Shown: piece by piece, positions 19,939-31,700 of the stretch
How the letters are laid out: every line of letters begins with the position of its first letter
Position numbering within the stretch: position 1 is the stretch's first letter
Origin: Tilletiopsis washingtonensis
Lineage: Eukaryota > Basidiomycota > Exobasidiomycetes > Entylomatales
Length of the DNA: 64,000 nucleotides
NCBI RefSeq assembly: GCF_003144115.1
Contig: NW_020312014.1
Location: forward strand, 474,717 to 538,716
Reading direction: 5' to 3'
The notes under the pieces: generated by a model
The model's input: only the letters and a program-made list of their open reading frames with translations
Database searches by the model: none
Told to the model about the DNA's origin: nothing
Translations under genes and position numbers: made by a program

Positions 19939-22900
19939 ATGGCGTCGCTCCCGTCCTCGACGGCCAAGGGCGCGGCCAGCGGCCTCGAGATTCAGGTCAC
20001 GCATGCCGAGGGCCTGGCACGCATCCGGCATGCGCCGTCGGGCAGCGTCAACCCGTGAGTGCTGGCCGGTGAGCCCCTCGGCGCCTCGCTCACCTCGCTC
20101 GGCCGCAGCTGGATGTTCACGGGCGGCTCTGAGGGCGTCGTGCGCTTCCTGCCGGCCGCGGCGCAGTCGGCGACGCAGCCGCTGCAGGCCGACGAGGCGA
20201 CCAAGCCCATCACCTGGATCGACGTCTCGCGGCGGCTGCTCGTCACGGCGTCGCAGGACGGCGCCGTGCGCATCTACGAGCACGCGCCCGCGCCGCACGA
20301 GCGGCAGGAGCCGACGGACCTCGTCAACGTGCTCCTTCGCACGGCGCTCCCGACGCGCTGCGTGGCGCTTGAGCGCTACCTGCAGCCCGGCCGGGAGCCG
20401 CGCGTAGCCGTGTGCTCGGACGAGCTCATCGTCAAGCTCGTCGATGCCGGAGCACCGGCCCGCATCCAGCTGCTCACGAAGCACACGCGGCCCGTGCGCG
20501 CGGCAGCCTGGTCGCCCCGTGAGTCTCTGCTCGTCACCACCGACTGCGACGGCACCGCGCGCGTCTGGGACTGCTCGCCGCAGGACCCCGTGGAGGTGTC
20601 GTGCCTCGAGGGCATCGTGTCGCGCGAGAGCGTCAACTCCGAGATGAGCTCCGAGCCCGTGTGGCACCCCGACGGGAGCCACTTTGTGCTGCCGAGCAAG
20701 ACGCACGACATTGCGGTCATCTCGAGCGCCGGCTCCAGCTGGTCACGCTCTGCGGTCTACTCGCCTCAGCACGCCAGCATCGCCGCCGAGGACCGGCCAG
20801 CGGGCCAGATCACTGCGCTTGCCTTCTCTCCCAACGGGCGCTACCTGGCCAGCGCGACGACTCAGGCGCACGTCACAGTGTGGGACACGAGCAGCCGGCG
20901 CCCGGTGCGCAGTCGGCGGGCAGAGGCGCTCGTCTCGGGCATCTCGTGGTGTGCCGACGCCGATGCGCTCGCCTGGGTCGACACGCTGGGGCAGCTGACG
21001 CGCTGGTCTGATGTCGTGGGCGCCACGATGGCAAGCCCGTGCGAGCCTGTCGACTTTTCGGCGCAAGCTGGCCTGCGCCAGGCGGCGCGCAACGACATCG
21101 ATGAGCTATTCGATGGCGCAGGGCTTGACGACTCTGACGAAGAGGACCGGGAGCAGACGGTGAGCGAGCGCCGCTCAAAGCACGCGCGTGCCGGCGACGA
21201 TGACCTCGAGGGCTTCCTCGTCGACGATGAGGGCGCCTATGGGCGCAACGGACGCTCGGCAAGACACTCCAGTCGTCGGGCCACTGCTAAGGAGGGCTCG
21301 TCGCTAGCATCGACGGCCACGCAAGCTCCCTTCCAGCCCACAAGCACGCCGATGAAGGCGCAGCGCCGCTTCTTGGCGTTCAGCACACTCGGCTCGCTGG
21401 TAGCGACGGACCAAGAAGGACACCAGACTGTAGCGTTCGAGTCGTTCGACGCAGCTGCCCGCCGAAATTGGCGCTTTGCCGACCACGCCGGCTACCATCT
21501 TGCCTCGCTTGGCAGCACGGGAGCGCTCTTCGCCAGCGCCGAGAAGGTTGGCGGTGACGGAGAGACGTCGCCCAGCATGGTGTACTATAAGCCCTTCGAG
21601 GCCGCCGGCGCCGGCAACGTGCCCGGTGCGGAGTGGAGCGCGAGCCTGCAGAGCGAGGAGAGCGCCGTAGCCGTGGCCATGGCTGGACGTGCGGCTGCCG
21701 GCAGTGCTGCGGCCGCCTCCGGTGCGCTCAACCTTGCCACCGCCGTCGTGGCCACGTCACGCGGCTACTTGCGCTTCTTCAGTGCATCGGGCCTGCAGCG
21801 CTATGTCTGGGCGCTGGGCTCGACCGTCGTCTGCTTGGCGGCAGGCGACCGCAGACTGCTCGTGGTCCACCGCGCTGGCACGCCGGTCGCGCTAAACGGC
21901 TTCCAGAGCCTGAGCTACACGCTCATTGACCTGCTCACGTTCGGCATCGTGCAGGAAGGCACGCTGCCCCTCGGTCGCGACGTGCAGCTCCAGTGGGCTG
22001 GCTTCGACTTGCTCGACGCACCCGCCATCTTCGACTCGCAGGGCGTGCTGTACGTGCTGGACCGCGCCCACTCTCCGCGCCAAGGGCGCTGGACTCCGGT
22101 CCTCGAGACGCGGTCTGCCAGCATGCAGAGCACCGCCGCCGAGGGCGGAGCAAGCTCGCGTCTCACATACTGGCCGGTCGGCCTCGGCTCCACAAAGCTC
22201 TACTCGCTCATTCTCAAGGGCCATGCGTCGCCCGACCCTGCCGCCCAGGCCCGCCCCCTCATCCAGGAGACGGAGTTCCGTCTTCCGCTCCTCAACCAAG
22301 ACACACCGTCCGGCGCGCTCGAGCAGCAGCACCTGCTGGCCGTGCGTGCTGCCGATGCCATGCGAGCTGGCGCGCGGCTGCGCAGGAGCGACGCATCGAG
22401 GGGCGGCGCCGAGGACGACGAGGACATCGACGAGAGCGACGCTGCCGCGCTTGACCACAGCGCCGACAAGGCACTGCTGCAGCTCATTCAGCTGGCGTGC
22501 AAGTCTGACCGGCACGGCCGTGCGCTCGATGCCGCCCGAGAGCTGCACACTGCCAAGACACTCGATGCTGCCCTCCAGATCGCGTCGTTCTTCCACCAGA
22601 CCAGCCTGGCCGAGAGGATGGCGTCGCTGAAGGAGTGGGTCGACACGCGCGCCGAACGCGATGCGCAGAACGACGCTCTGCTGCACAGCAGTGCCTACGC
22701 GGGCGTCGTGGCACAGCAGCGAGAGCCTTCGCCCGATGCGTCGGTGGAGCGGATCCGCGCCGCTCGTCGAGCACTGGGTCAAGAACGGACGCAGGCGCCG
22801 AGGAAGTCGTACGGGGCCGCGAAGCTCACTTCGTCTGCTGCGCCGACCTACGAGACTGCTGCTCCCCGCCCACGCGAGGTCGACGCATCGCCCGCAGAGT

Positions 22901-23477
22901 CCGTGCCGTCAACGTCGAACGTCTCGGCACGCAGCCAGAGCCCGGAGTGGACGAACGCGCAGGCTGGCCTGAAGCGCAAGACGTCCGACCTCGAGGTCGA
23001 CGAGCAAGGTGAGCTGCTCACTCACTGCTCTCCGCGCCTCTCGCGCCGTCGCTAAGCCCATCTCTTCCTCCAGGCGCGCGCGCTGCAGCGAAGGCCGCCG
23101 CCGGCGGAGCGCGCAACCCCTTCGCACGCAAGCAGGGCATGGTGCGCGACCGCTCCATGCACAAGTCGACGTCCTTCTTCGAGCGCGTGGACGCAGCAGA
23201 GGCTGCCGAGACGCCCGCTGCGCCTCCGAAGGCCAAGAAGCAGACGACTCTCTTCGGCATGGCCCCGCCGGCGCCGCAGGAGAAGGCCAAGCGCGCACCC
23301 AAGGCCCGCGCACCTGAGCCCGCCTCGTCCGGCGTGTATGCGGACACTGAGGAGACGCAGGAGGGCGTCCGTGCAGCCCTGACACAGGCGCAGGGGCAGG
23401 AGGACTCCAGCCTGCGCCTGGACGACGCCTCGCTTCCTCCGGTTGACGACGACACGCAGATGAGCCTGGAGATGTAA
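19939..23477 (+). CDS. CTF4: Replisome hub protein Ctf4/Mcl1 (AND-1/WDHD1)
   Basis: Trimeric adaptor linking CMG helicase to DNA polymerase alpha and to cohesion factors. Three exons: 19939-20054, 20109-23008, 23074-23477, giving 1,139 aa. The N-terminal third is a WD40 propeller, with repeats ending in WMFTGGSEGVVRFL, LLVTASQDGAVRIYE, LLVTTDCDGTARVWD and YLASATTQAHVTVWD. An acidic linker (about residues 360-430) leads to the middle SepB-type propeller. That region contains RRFLAFSTLGSLVATDQEGH, YLRFFSASGLQRYVWALGST and LYVLDRAHSPRQGRWTPVLE. A helical segment follows (KALLQLIQLACKSDRHGRAL, RMASLKEWVDTRAERD). The disordered tail holds NPFARKQGM, TSFFERVDAAEA and KKQTTLFGM. No C-terminal HMG box is seen, as usual in fungi. 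Identification rests on architecture and tail motifs. Confidence 0.9.
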
Positions 23478-24699
23478 TGCTATGCCCTCACCGTGCCTCC
23501 CCGCCGTCGTGTCCGCTTCGCTGGGCGCCTGCACACCGCGTGCGTCACAGGCAGAAGCTGTCGTTCGCCGCAAGGCGTGCACAGAGCGACTTGCGCCCTC
23601 TTCCGTGCATGTAGTTGACGTGCAGGCGTACATCAAAGCAGCCCTGCGGCACGACTGTGCGGCTCTGTCGTCGCCACTGGCAAGAGCGCCACAGCATTGA
23701 GACTCGCTGACACCACTGCGCGGCGAACTCTGTGCTCAGTGAGGATCGTTCTCGTCTGTGCAGCGCAGCATGGGAGCCCTTGAGTGTGCGATCGCAAGGC
23801 GATAGCTACGCACCGAGGTGACAATGTGCCGCGTATGACGAAAGACGCAAAATGCACTCAGAACGGCGCGTCAACCCACACAGCATTATGCGCCGCTGCC
23901 GTGGCTTCGCCACGAGTTTTTGCTCTCAGCCGCGCGCACCCCGGTCCTACTACGCTCCGCCCAGCAGTCCAAACGCGAGCAAGATCAGCAACGACACACC
24001 CGGGCCTGTTACTCATGTAAGCCTTCAGCCGGCTGGCCGCCGCACGCCATGGCAGCTTCGAGCACGATGCAGGTTCGCTCGAGAGATTTGCGGCCGGCGA
24101 GACCTACGCAGGGCGGCGCAGAGCGTGTAGAGTGTGTGGGTGACGGCGATGCAACGTTCAACCGCCGCCCGGAGCGCTACGAGAGACGCTTAGGGCGCTC
24201 ATGAAGAGATCGCAGCATAGCGCGGCACTCTGTGCATGGTTCTTCATCATCAGTGACGGAGCAGAGGACCGGCACGTCTAGCCCCCTGCAGCCCTTCAGA
24301 GAAGCTGCACGATAGTATAGAGGCTACTCAGGCATTCAGCGCTGTGTCAAGTCTGGGCACAGCGCGGACCGGCGCCCCGGGCTTGCTGAGAGGCCGTAGC
24401 GAGGCGGCGGAGGCAGCTGCAAGGTATGGCGGACGCGCCGGGCGCGGCAACGCGACTCGGCGCGCGCTCGTGCTTAGTCAGCAGCGTGGCTGTGCCTGAT
24501 GACGACACCGTGCCGCGCCGCGCCGCGCCGTGCCGTGAGGCGCGGGGCATGAGATGCTCGCGCGACCAGCCTGCGGTCGAGCCATTTGCAGGTCACCTTC
24601 CCTCCACTACCTCCAGCTAGCCCACAACTCGCATCCTATCGTCTGCACGCAGGCTACAAGACATCTCCCACCGCAGATTCACGCTTCCGCTGGCTCACC
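23478..24699. other. Gap between CTF4 and the PIL1-type gene
   Basis: About 1.2 kb, less GC-biased than the coding sequence around it. It holds the CTF4 3' end and the PIL1 promoter. I found no gene or RNA; a GCCGCGCCGCGCC-type run lies near 24510-24535. Confidence 0.4.
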
Positions 24700-26724
24700 A
24701 TGTCGCTGCTGCGCAAGGCCCAGCAGCAGATCGCGCACACATCCACCTTGCCCTCGCTCGGCAACCGCGACCTGCGCTCGCTGCAAGATGTGATCAACAA
24801 CGAGAAGGACTGGACGAAGAGCGGCAACCGTGCTGCACAGGACTGGCAGAAGAGCGCAGAGAGCCTCAAGGCGTGGGGCGAGGGCGAGGGCGAGGACCTG
24901 GCGGTGAGTCGGGGCATGAGGCAGGGCGGTCTCTGCCGGAGCGCTGACCTCGGCGCGCCTCAAGGACATCACCTCGAAGCTGTCGCTGCTGCTCTCGCAC
25001 TGCAACTCGGCACACACTCGCCTTGCCTCGCACATCGCCACGACAAGGCTGCACTTCAAGGCCATCCGCACGCGCGAAGAGTCCTTTGCCGCCATGCGCT
25101 CGTCCAAGGCCCGGCTAGCCTCGCGCATCGAGGCGCTCGAGAAGAAGCTCGCCAAGATGGGGCCGGAGAACAAGGAGCTGATGAAGACGACTGCCGATCT
25201 CAAGGAGCGGCGGGCCGAGATGGAGACGCTGACGCGCGAAGTGCGGGAGGAGGAGGCGGCAATCGGTGACTTCAAGCGGCGCACACTGAAGGAGGCGAGC
25301 GGCATCAAGCTGGGAGGCCTCTTGGAGTACGCAGAGAAGCTCACAGTGAGTGCAAGCCGTGCGGCCTGCAGGTGACGCCGCATCTTGTGCAGCTAGCGCG
25401 CCAGTACATGGCTGACTCTCCTCACCCAGATCGTCTCTGAGATCGGCAAGCTGATCATCGAGGAGATCCCCGAGGTAGTGACGCAGCCTGGCATGCACCG
25501 GCCTGCGTACTCCGGTGGGTCACATTCGCGTTGCAAGCGCATGTCGCGGCGCTGACACAGCGCTCAGGCGGCGCAAAGACCGAGCAGCTGCTCGCGGAGG
25601 CGACGCGCTGTCTCGCCGACGTCGGCTTCACACCCGGGCCCGGCCACACAGCGCACACGGCACGCGCTCATCTTGCTGAGCAGAGCTACGACCAGGGCGC
25701 AGCGCCGTACGAGCCCAATCAAGGCTCAGCGTCATACGAGCCCACTGCGAGCGAACAGGTGGACCCCATGGTCAACCCCTACGTAACGGGCGATGCGGCC
25801 GACACGCCCATCTACGCCACGCACGCGACGCTCTCTCCCTCTGGTGCTGCGAGCGGCAACGAGTGGGCCCAGCACGGCAACGCTGGTGTCCCTGCTGCTG
25901 TGCACGCCGGGCCGACGTACGGAGCGGAGATGCTTCCGCAAGACCCGGCGCAGCGGGAATGGAGCCACGCACAGGAGCAGCAGCGATCACAGACACCCGT
26001 GAGCGAGCGCGTGGGCAACTGGCGCAGCGGCATGCATCTTCCGGATGGCGCAATCGCAGCGGAGCCGGCCATTGGGCACGAGAGCTGGCGGCACAGCGCA
26101 GTGCCAGCGTCAGACTACCGAGGCTACGAGCCAGACGCACACTATGCCGCCGGCTCGATGCAGGCTCCGCATGACAGCGCACCGGCCCCGCTGCCCGCTG
26201 CGCCGCTTGCTGTGCATGATCCGAACAGCAGCTACTACGCGCCTGCGCCGCCCGTCCTCCCGCCGATGCGGGTCTCGACGCCGCCCGTCGCTCTGCCAGG
26301 CTCCGTCCCTGGCACTCCCGGCGGGTCCTCAACGCAGCACCACATGCCCATGCCGGGAGAGTTTGCGCCTCCCGCACTGCCGCCGGTGCGCACCTCGAGT
26401 CCCTTTGGCGCCGGACGCACGGGCTACGAGCCTGCAGAGGGAGGCCGCAAGGTCTCGGCCGCCGCGTTCCGCAAGGGCTTCGCGCGCGCTCCTTCGGCGC
26501 AGACTGGCATGGCCACGCCGCCCATCAGTGGCCCCTCGCACGACGCAGGGGCCACGTCGTACATGACCTCCCAGCACGCCAACACGGACGGCGACGACGA
26601 GCCCCCGAGCATCGCGCCCCTCGCCATCCGCAAGCGCATGAGCTCTGGCGCCGGTCTCGTTGCCGACCCCGCGCCGCCGTACTCGGGCGACGCCGCCGAG
26701 GGCACTTCGAGCTACCATCACTGA
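24700..26724 (+). CDS. PIL1: Eisosome core protein, Pil1/Lsp1 family, with long disordered tail
   Basis: BAR-fold protein that coats plasma-membrane furrows (eisosomes/MCC). Four exons: 24700-24903, 24965-25345, 25430-25514, 25568-26724, giving 608 aa. The core (about residues 40-265) matches the family: SLKAWGEGEGEDLADITSKL, LLLSHCNSAHTRLASHIA, HFKAIRTREESFAAMRSSKA, EKKLAKMGPENKELMKTTAD, EEEAAIGDFKRRTLKEA, KLGGLLEYAEKL and EIGKLIIEEIPEVVTQPG. Exons 2 and 3 rejoin as EKLTIVSEIGKL. The 340-residue tail is low complexity, rich in Pro, Ala, Tyr, Gly and His, with repeated YEP units near its start. The tail is much longer than in yeast Pil1 (339 aa in total). The N-terminal 40 residues are also less conserved. 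It may be one of several paralogues. Confidence 0.9.
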
Positions 26725-26984
26725 TCCGCCGCGATGCGCCCGTTTCAGCTCCTCGCATCGCCTCCGCGTCCCGACCCATGATATCTTATGTGCCCCTCGC
26801 TCGCGCAATCCAGGTGCTCACTACCGCGCAGACAGGAGACAGTTGATGGAAGGAGTGAGGAATCCAAGACGTGCCGCGGACGCGGAGGTAGGACAAGACA
26901 GAACACAGGAGATCGGAGGGGCCCAGGCGGTGTCCACCAGGGACAACGGGCGAGGAGTGACTGGGCTCGATGCGTGCGCGGCAC

Positions 26985-28858
26985 TTAGGCCTGCTCGCGG
27001 AGGGGACGCACAGGCGAGAGGGAGACGCCCTCGTCCTTGTGGCCCTCGCGAGCGGCCTGCAGCGCCTTGGCGTGGTGGTCGGCGGCGCCGAGGTAGCTGT
27101 AGGTGCGGCCCGCGAACGCACGGCGGTCGAATCCGCCCTCCAGCAGTCCGCCGTGACGACGCGACTCGAGCTGCACCATCTCGGTGCGCGGCTGGCGGCA
27201 CTTGACGTACAGCTGCGTGAGGTGTCAGCCTTCGCGCACCGGCAGCGCGAGAGGCCTGCACGCACCTCGAGGCGAGCGTGTAGGTCCTCCGCGTCAGCGG
27301 TGGCGCCGTGCAGGAAGTAGCGCAGCGCTTCCGCGTCTGTAGGAAGGGCTTGTCAGCTCTGCATAGGCGACCAGGATGGCATTCAGAGAGAGCGAAGGGC
27401 CAGCTCACCTTCGATGGCAAGATTGACGCCCTGGCCGACGTCTGACGAGCGTGGTCCTCGTCAGTCCACTGTGCAGGCAGCGCTCGAGGTCACTCACGAG
27501 GCGTGACCGCATGCGCGGCGTCTCCGGTCAGACAGATGCGACCCTTCGTCCACGCCGAAGCGGGCAGGGGCTTCGTGTCGCGGATGCGCCAAAGGCTGAT
27601 CTCTGTTGAGGCGAACGTGTGAGCGATACAGGCACGAGAGCGCGAGCTCGCCGACTGACCGGCTACCGTGAGCATGTTGCGAATGCACGGCGCAAACGAT
27701 GCAAAGTCTTGCTGCACCGCAGCGGCCGGGATGTCGTGCAGGATCGACGAGCGGTTTGCGTCCAGCGCATCCGTCCAGGCGCCCTCGCGGGCGAAGCCGA
27801 ACACTTCAAAGTGCTCTGCACTGCAGGGATACGCCAGAACGCGGTGCTGCGAGAGTGTCAGCGGACGTGCCGCACATCGAGCACGGACAGCACTGACGAC
27901 GTTCGAGGCATTGTCGCTCCACTGTGCAATGCCCTGCTGGCCGGGAGTCGTCATGAATGCCAGCTCAGGCGTCTCGGCGAAATATACGGCCGGCACAATG
28001 CTCATGTAGCCTGCACGTCGAGGTCAGTCTGAGCGTAGCACGATCACGAATGCAGCTGCACTGACCGACCAGGCCCGTGTTGCTGATGCCGCCAATGCTG
28101 TCGTCGGGGCTCGACGTCACAGCGCGACGAGCGACCGAGCGGATGCCATCGGCGCCGACAACGAGGTCGCCACAGAAGACTTGGCCGTCTGAGCAGGTAA
28201 CGCGGCCCGCCTGCGCAACCAGATGTGTCAGTGAAGCTCTGTGGCCGGTACAAGCAGGATCCTGGCTCACCTCGGCGTCAATCGCGGTGATCGTGAGACC
28301 GTCGATGATGCGAGGGACGGCGCCGGCACGCTCGGGGCTAGTCGCGAGGCGATAGAGCTCGGCCTGGATGAGCGAGCGGCGCGCAAAGATCGACGGAGCG
28401 CCTGCAGAGCGTCTGCTGTCAGCGTCGTCGTCTGGGGCAGGTCACCACTTCCCGCACCAAAGATCGGGCGCGTGTCGAAGCTCTCGGCGCCGATGAGCTC
28501 GTTGTTGGGCGTGAGGTCCCACAGCTGGTTGAGCAGGGCGCCGTGCAGCCTGTCCTCGTCGGCGCCCTCAGCCATGAGTAGCTTCCAGGCGTTGGCAACA
28601 ATTGAGATGCCGTGGTCGTTGGGATAGGCGTCGAAGTTGAGCTTGGAGCGCTCGATGACCTGGCGCACGAAGGTGAGTCAGCGGAGGCAGGTGCGCTGCG
28701 AGTGCTGCACTTGCCGTGACGTTGTGGTCCTTGCGCAGGTAGAGCGCCGCAGCGAGACCCGCCATGCCGCCGCCGGCGACGATGATGTCGAGCGGCTTGA
28801 CTGCGGGGCCGTGCATTGCGGGCTCGTCCACCTCGCGGACGGGTAGCGCAGATGTCAT
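26985..28858 (-). CDS. FAD-dependent aromatic-ring-type monooxygenase (salicylate hydroxylase-like)
   Basis: Group A flavoprotein monooxygenase; substrate unknown. Nine exons: 28858-28715, 28659-28446, 28401-28271, 28210-28066, 28010-27660, 27602-27498, 27441-27409, 27336-27266, 27212-26985, giving 473 aa. The N-terminal Rossmann motif is IIVAGGGMAGLAAALYLRKD. NVTVIERSKLNFDAYPNDHG and SIFARRSLIQAELYRL follow. The DG motif is VVGADGIRSVARRAV. The GD motif is RICLTGDAAHAVTPRHVGQG, continuing NLAIEDAEALRYF. No membrane segment is seen. Intron 1 has a GC donor (GTCACG|GCAAGT) and intron 2 is only 44 bases. The gene points away from the polyketide synthase across 2.8 kb, which suggests, but does not prove, a tailoring role. 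It could equally be a catabolic hydroxylase. Confidence 0.88.
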
Positions 28859-31700
28859 CGTACAGGTCGGAACGCGCAGAGCTGTGCCTTGGGTGGGAGA
28901 GAGCAGCAAAGAGCTGGACGAGGAGAGAGGAGCGGGTGGAGAGGAAGCAAGCCACGCAAATGCCCCAGCCTTATGTGCCTCGCAGAGCTGCGGTCCTGTG
29001 CGCAGCACCGAGGCCATGCCAGCGCACAGGATGCGCTCCGCGCTGTCACGGCGCAGAGCGGCTGCGCTCTGCTGCCGCTGTTCATGCTGAGCTTTGCACA
29101 GCATGCAGTGCTGCAGGCGTGAGGGACGCTGACGGCGAGAGGGATTCAGCAGCACAGAGAGGTGAGTGTGACGCAGCACAGCCGTCAGCAGCAGCATCAG
29201 CGTTCAGCACGCAGCGCCGCAGTCGATTGCGGGTGGCCGCAGAGCCCCGCCCTTCCTCTTGCTATCGCATCTCCTTTCTTCGCAGAAGGAACCGGTCTCC
29301 CACGCTGCAGCATGCAAGGGCCACTCTGCGGACGGAGCTTGTGCTTGCTCCGCTCCGCGCCCATGCCGCTTCAGGCTGCGACGCTGTGGGCGAGAAAGAA
29401 ACGCCGTCCCCTCTGCCGGCAGCCGAGTTGGCGATGCACATCCACAAGCCGTTGTCACGCTCTCTGGCAGCGCTGCAGACTCCACGTTCTCAAGTGCTGT
29501 ACGTTGGAGCAGCCGGCAGAAGCTTCCCCTCGCATGCCGCCTGCCGAGGCCGAGAGGCGTATGCCATCGCTGAGCGCTGATCGGCGAGGCGGAGCGCGAG
29601 CGTCGTAGGGCGAGGCCTGCGTGGCAGCAGCACCGCAGCGGCGAAGCTCGACTGTGACTCCTGGGTGCTGCTCCTGCAGCTGTGCCTTCAATTGCGGCGA
29701 TACGCGGCGGGCGAGCAATCGAGAGGGATGACGGAACCCGCGCTGCGGCGGCGGGCGCAGCGCTCGTTGCGCGTTGTCCGGACGACCAATCGGGACGATG
29801 TGGACGCGAACAGAAGCGCGCCGCCGCAGCCGTGTCGAGCAGCGCCAATTCCCGCGGCCGTTCGTGCGCGCGCGGGGCGCGCGCCCATGCGGTGCGGCGC
29901 GCGTCCACCTTGGCCTGCCTCTTTCGCTCCGCCACCTCCCGATCCTGCGCCGCCCCTGAGCACCAATCACACTCGCCTGCCGCTGCCGCCCTCATTCGGC
30001 CGCCGACGTAGCACACCAGCGCGCTGCACGGCCGCCTGCCGCAGCAGAGCGTCAGTCTCGCACACGCCGCACAGCAACGCAGCGCCTTCGCCTTCTTGCT
30101 GCCGCTGGCTGCTATGATGCGGCACGGCCGAGGCTGCCGCCGAGTGTTGGCGCTCGTGACAGCGAGGCGCAGCCTCCGCGCTCGGACGACGCTCACCCCA
30201 TCGCAGTAGCAGCGCACAGCAGTCAAGCACGAGAGACGCAGCATACCACGTGATGCAAAGGTGCACCGCATGGCGCTGCCATCAGCCTCAGCATCGGCGG
30301 CACAAGCCGCGCTGCCGGGGACGCTGCGTCTGATGGAGCGACGAACTCAGCGCGCGAAGGCGATGACAGCTCGCTTTCTCGACGCGGATATACCCTCGCC
30401 TTCTGCCGGTGCACCCGATGAGGCAAGAGCGGAACGTCCGACGTTGCAGCTTGGGCGCCGCCGCTGCAGGGCAGCGTTGTGGCGCCCGGGTGCCGCCTGC
30501 AGATCCCCTCGGGCCCGGGTGCCGAGGCGGGGCGCAGCGAGCCAGCCCGCTGGGCGCAGCACCTCGCATCATTGCGCCGCTGCCGCTTCAGGACCCGAGA
30601 CGTCACTTTGCTCGGTGCCGTCGGCTCAGGCACGACGCGGCGTGCAGCGTGCAGCGGTGGCGTGCAGCGTGCCTGATCTGCCGGCTGCTGCGGCGCTGCC
30701 GATCGATGCCGGACACCGACAGCAGGCAAGGCGCTGAGAGAGGCGCCAGTGCAGCGGCACGGCGGACAGCTCCCTGCACCCTGATGCTGTTGAGCGCTCA
30801 GGTGCTGACCAAGGCACCGGGACAGCGCAGCCGCAGCAAGCCGCCGGTCTGTGCCGAGCAGCGAGGATGCCGCCGAGTCCTTCTTCGGGCCAATCTTGCC
30901 CTCACGACGAGGCCGGACGCTCCTGCTCTGCGCCGCGCAACGGCGCCGGGCCTGCTACCGCCCGTCGAGTGCCGTAGCGAAGGCACTGCACCTGCGGGAT
31001 GAGCCCTGGCCCGGGGGCTGCGAAGGACTCACGGCGAGCGGGCCGAAAGGCATAAGAGGCGCCCCCGGACGGGCTGCGAGCGGATCCCCCCAGCCTCTTC
31101 TCCTTTGTGTTCCTTCGAGAGCCCTTCGCCCTTCCCTTCGCCCACAGCGTCCCTCCTCCTCAAGCGCTCCACCGCCACCTTCGCCTCGGCTTACACCGCC
31201 GCCACTCTCACGCCCCGTCTACGACCACAACACACCCACACTCCTCTCCTCCCACTCGACGCTGCGCTCCCCTTACCGAGCCTCCGCTCTTGACACTCTG
31301 ATCCTCTAATTTGTTCCATCCGCATCGTCTTCACTCCGTCGCAAAGCCGTCTCCTGGCGGCCTCTCGGTAGCGAGTCTGTCCCCCTTCCCTGTGCAGAAT
31401 CCCCGCATCTCTCCCTCGACTCTCTAATCTCGCCGTCCAGCCTCCGATCCTCTAATTCCCCCGCCTTTGACTCCTCACGCTCACGAACGACCGCCCAAGC
31501 CTGCCTCAAATACGTCAAGGCGGCACGACGAGCACGCATCACGACAACGACCGCAGCATCTACCCTCCGCCTCGACTGCAACCAGCACCTCGAGTGATCC
31601 CTCTCCGTCCTTGCGTGCACCTAATGTGAGACATGCGACCGTGCGCACGATGTTCTGCTCAAACAGCTTGAACAGCCGCACTCCTTCTACTCGAGTCACC
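28859..31700. promoter_or_regulatory. 2.8-kb gap between divergent FAD monooxygenase and polyketide synthase genes
   Basis: This is the longest gene-free stretch in the window. Long open frames exist on both strands (for example about 355 codons on the minus strand at 29204-30271). Their Cys/Arg/Ser/Ala-rich composition and lack of motifs look like GC-rich noise. The last 600 bases before the PKS start are strongly C/T-rich with repeated CTCTAAT words. Promoters of both genes must lie here; an uncharacterised RNA cannot be excluded. Confidence 0.45.
31301..31457 (+). promoter_or_regulatory. Repeated CTCTAAT words upstream of the PKS
   Basis: ATCCTCTAATT occurs at 31301-31311 and again at 31447-31457, with CTCTCTAATC at 31420-31429 between them. 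All lie on the plus strand in C/T-rich sequence 240-400 bases before the PKS start codon. They could be a factor-binding site, a transcription start context or chance in a pyrimidine tract. Confidence 0.3.

Noticed and set aside
29204-30271. Open frame of about 355 codons on the minus strand between the FAD monooxygenase and the PKS
   Set aside because: Composition is Cys/Arg/Ser/Ala-rich with no motif, and similarly long frames overlap it on other frames. GC-rich noncoding DNA gives such frames by chance.
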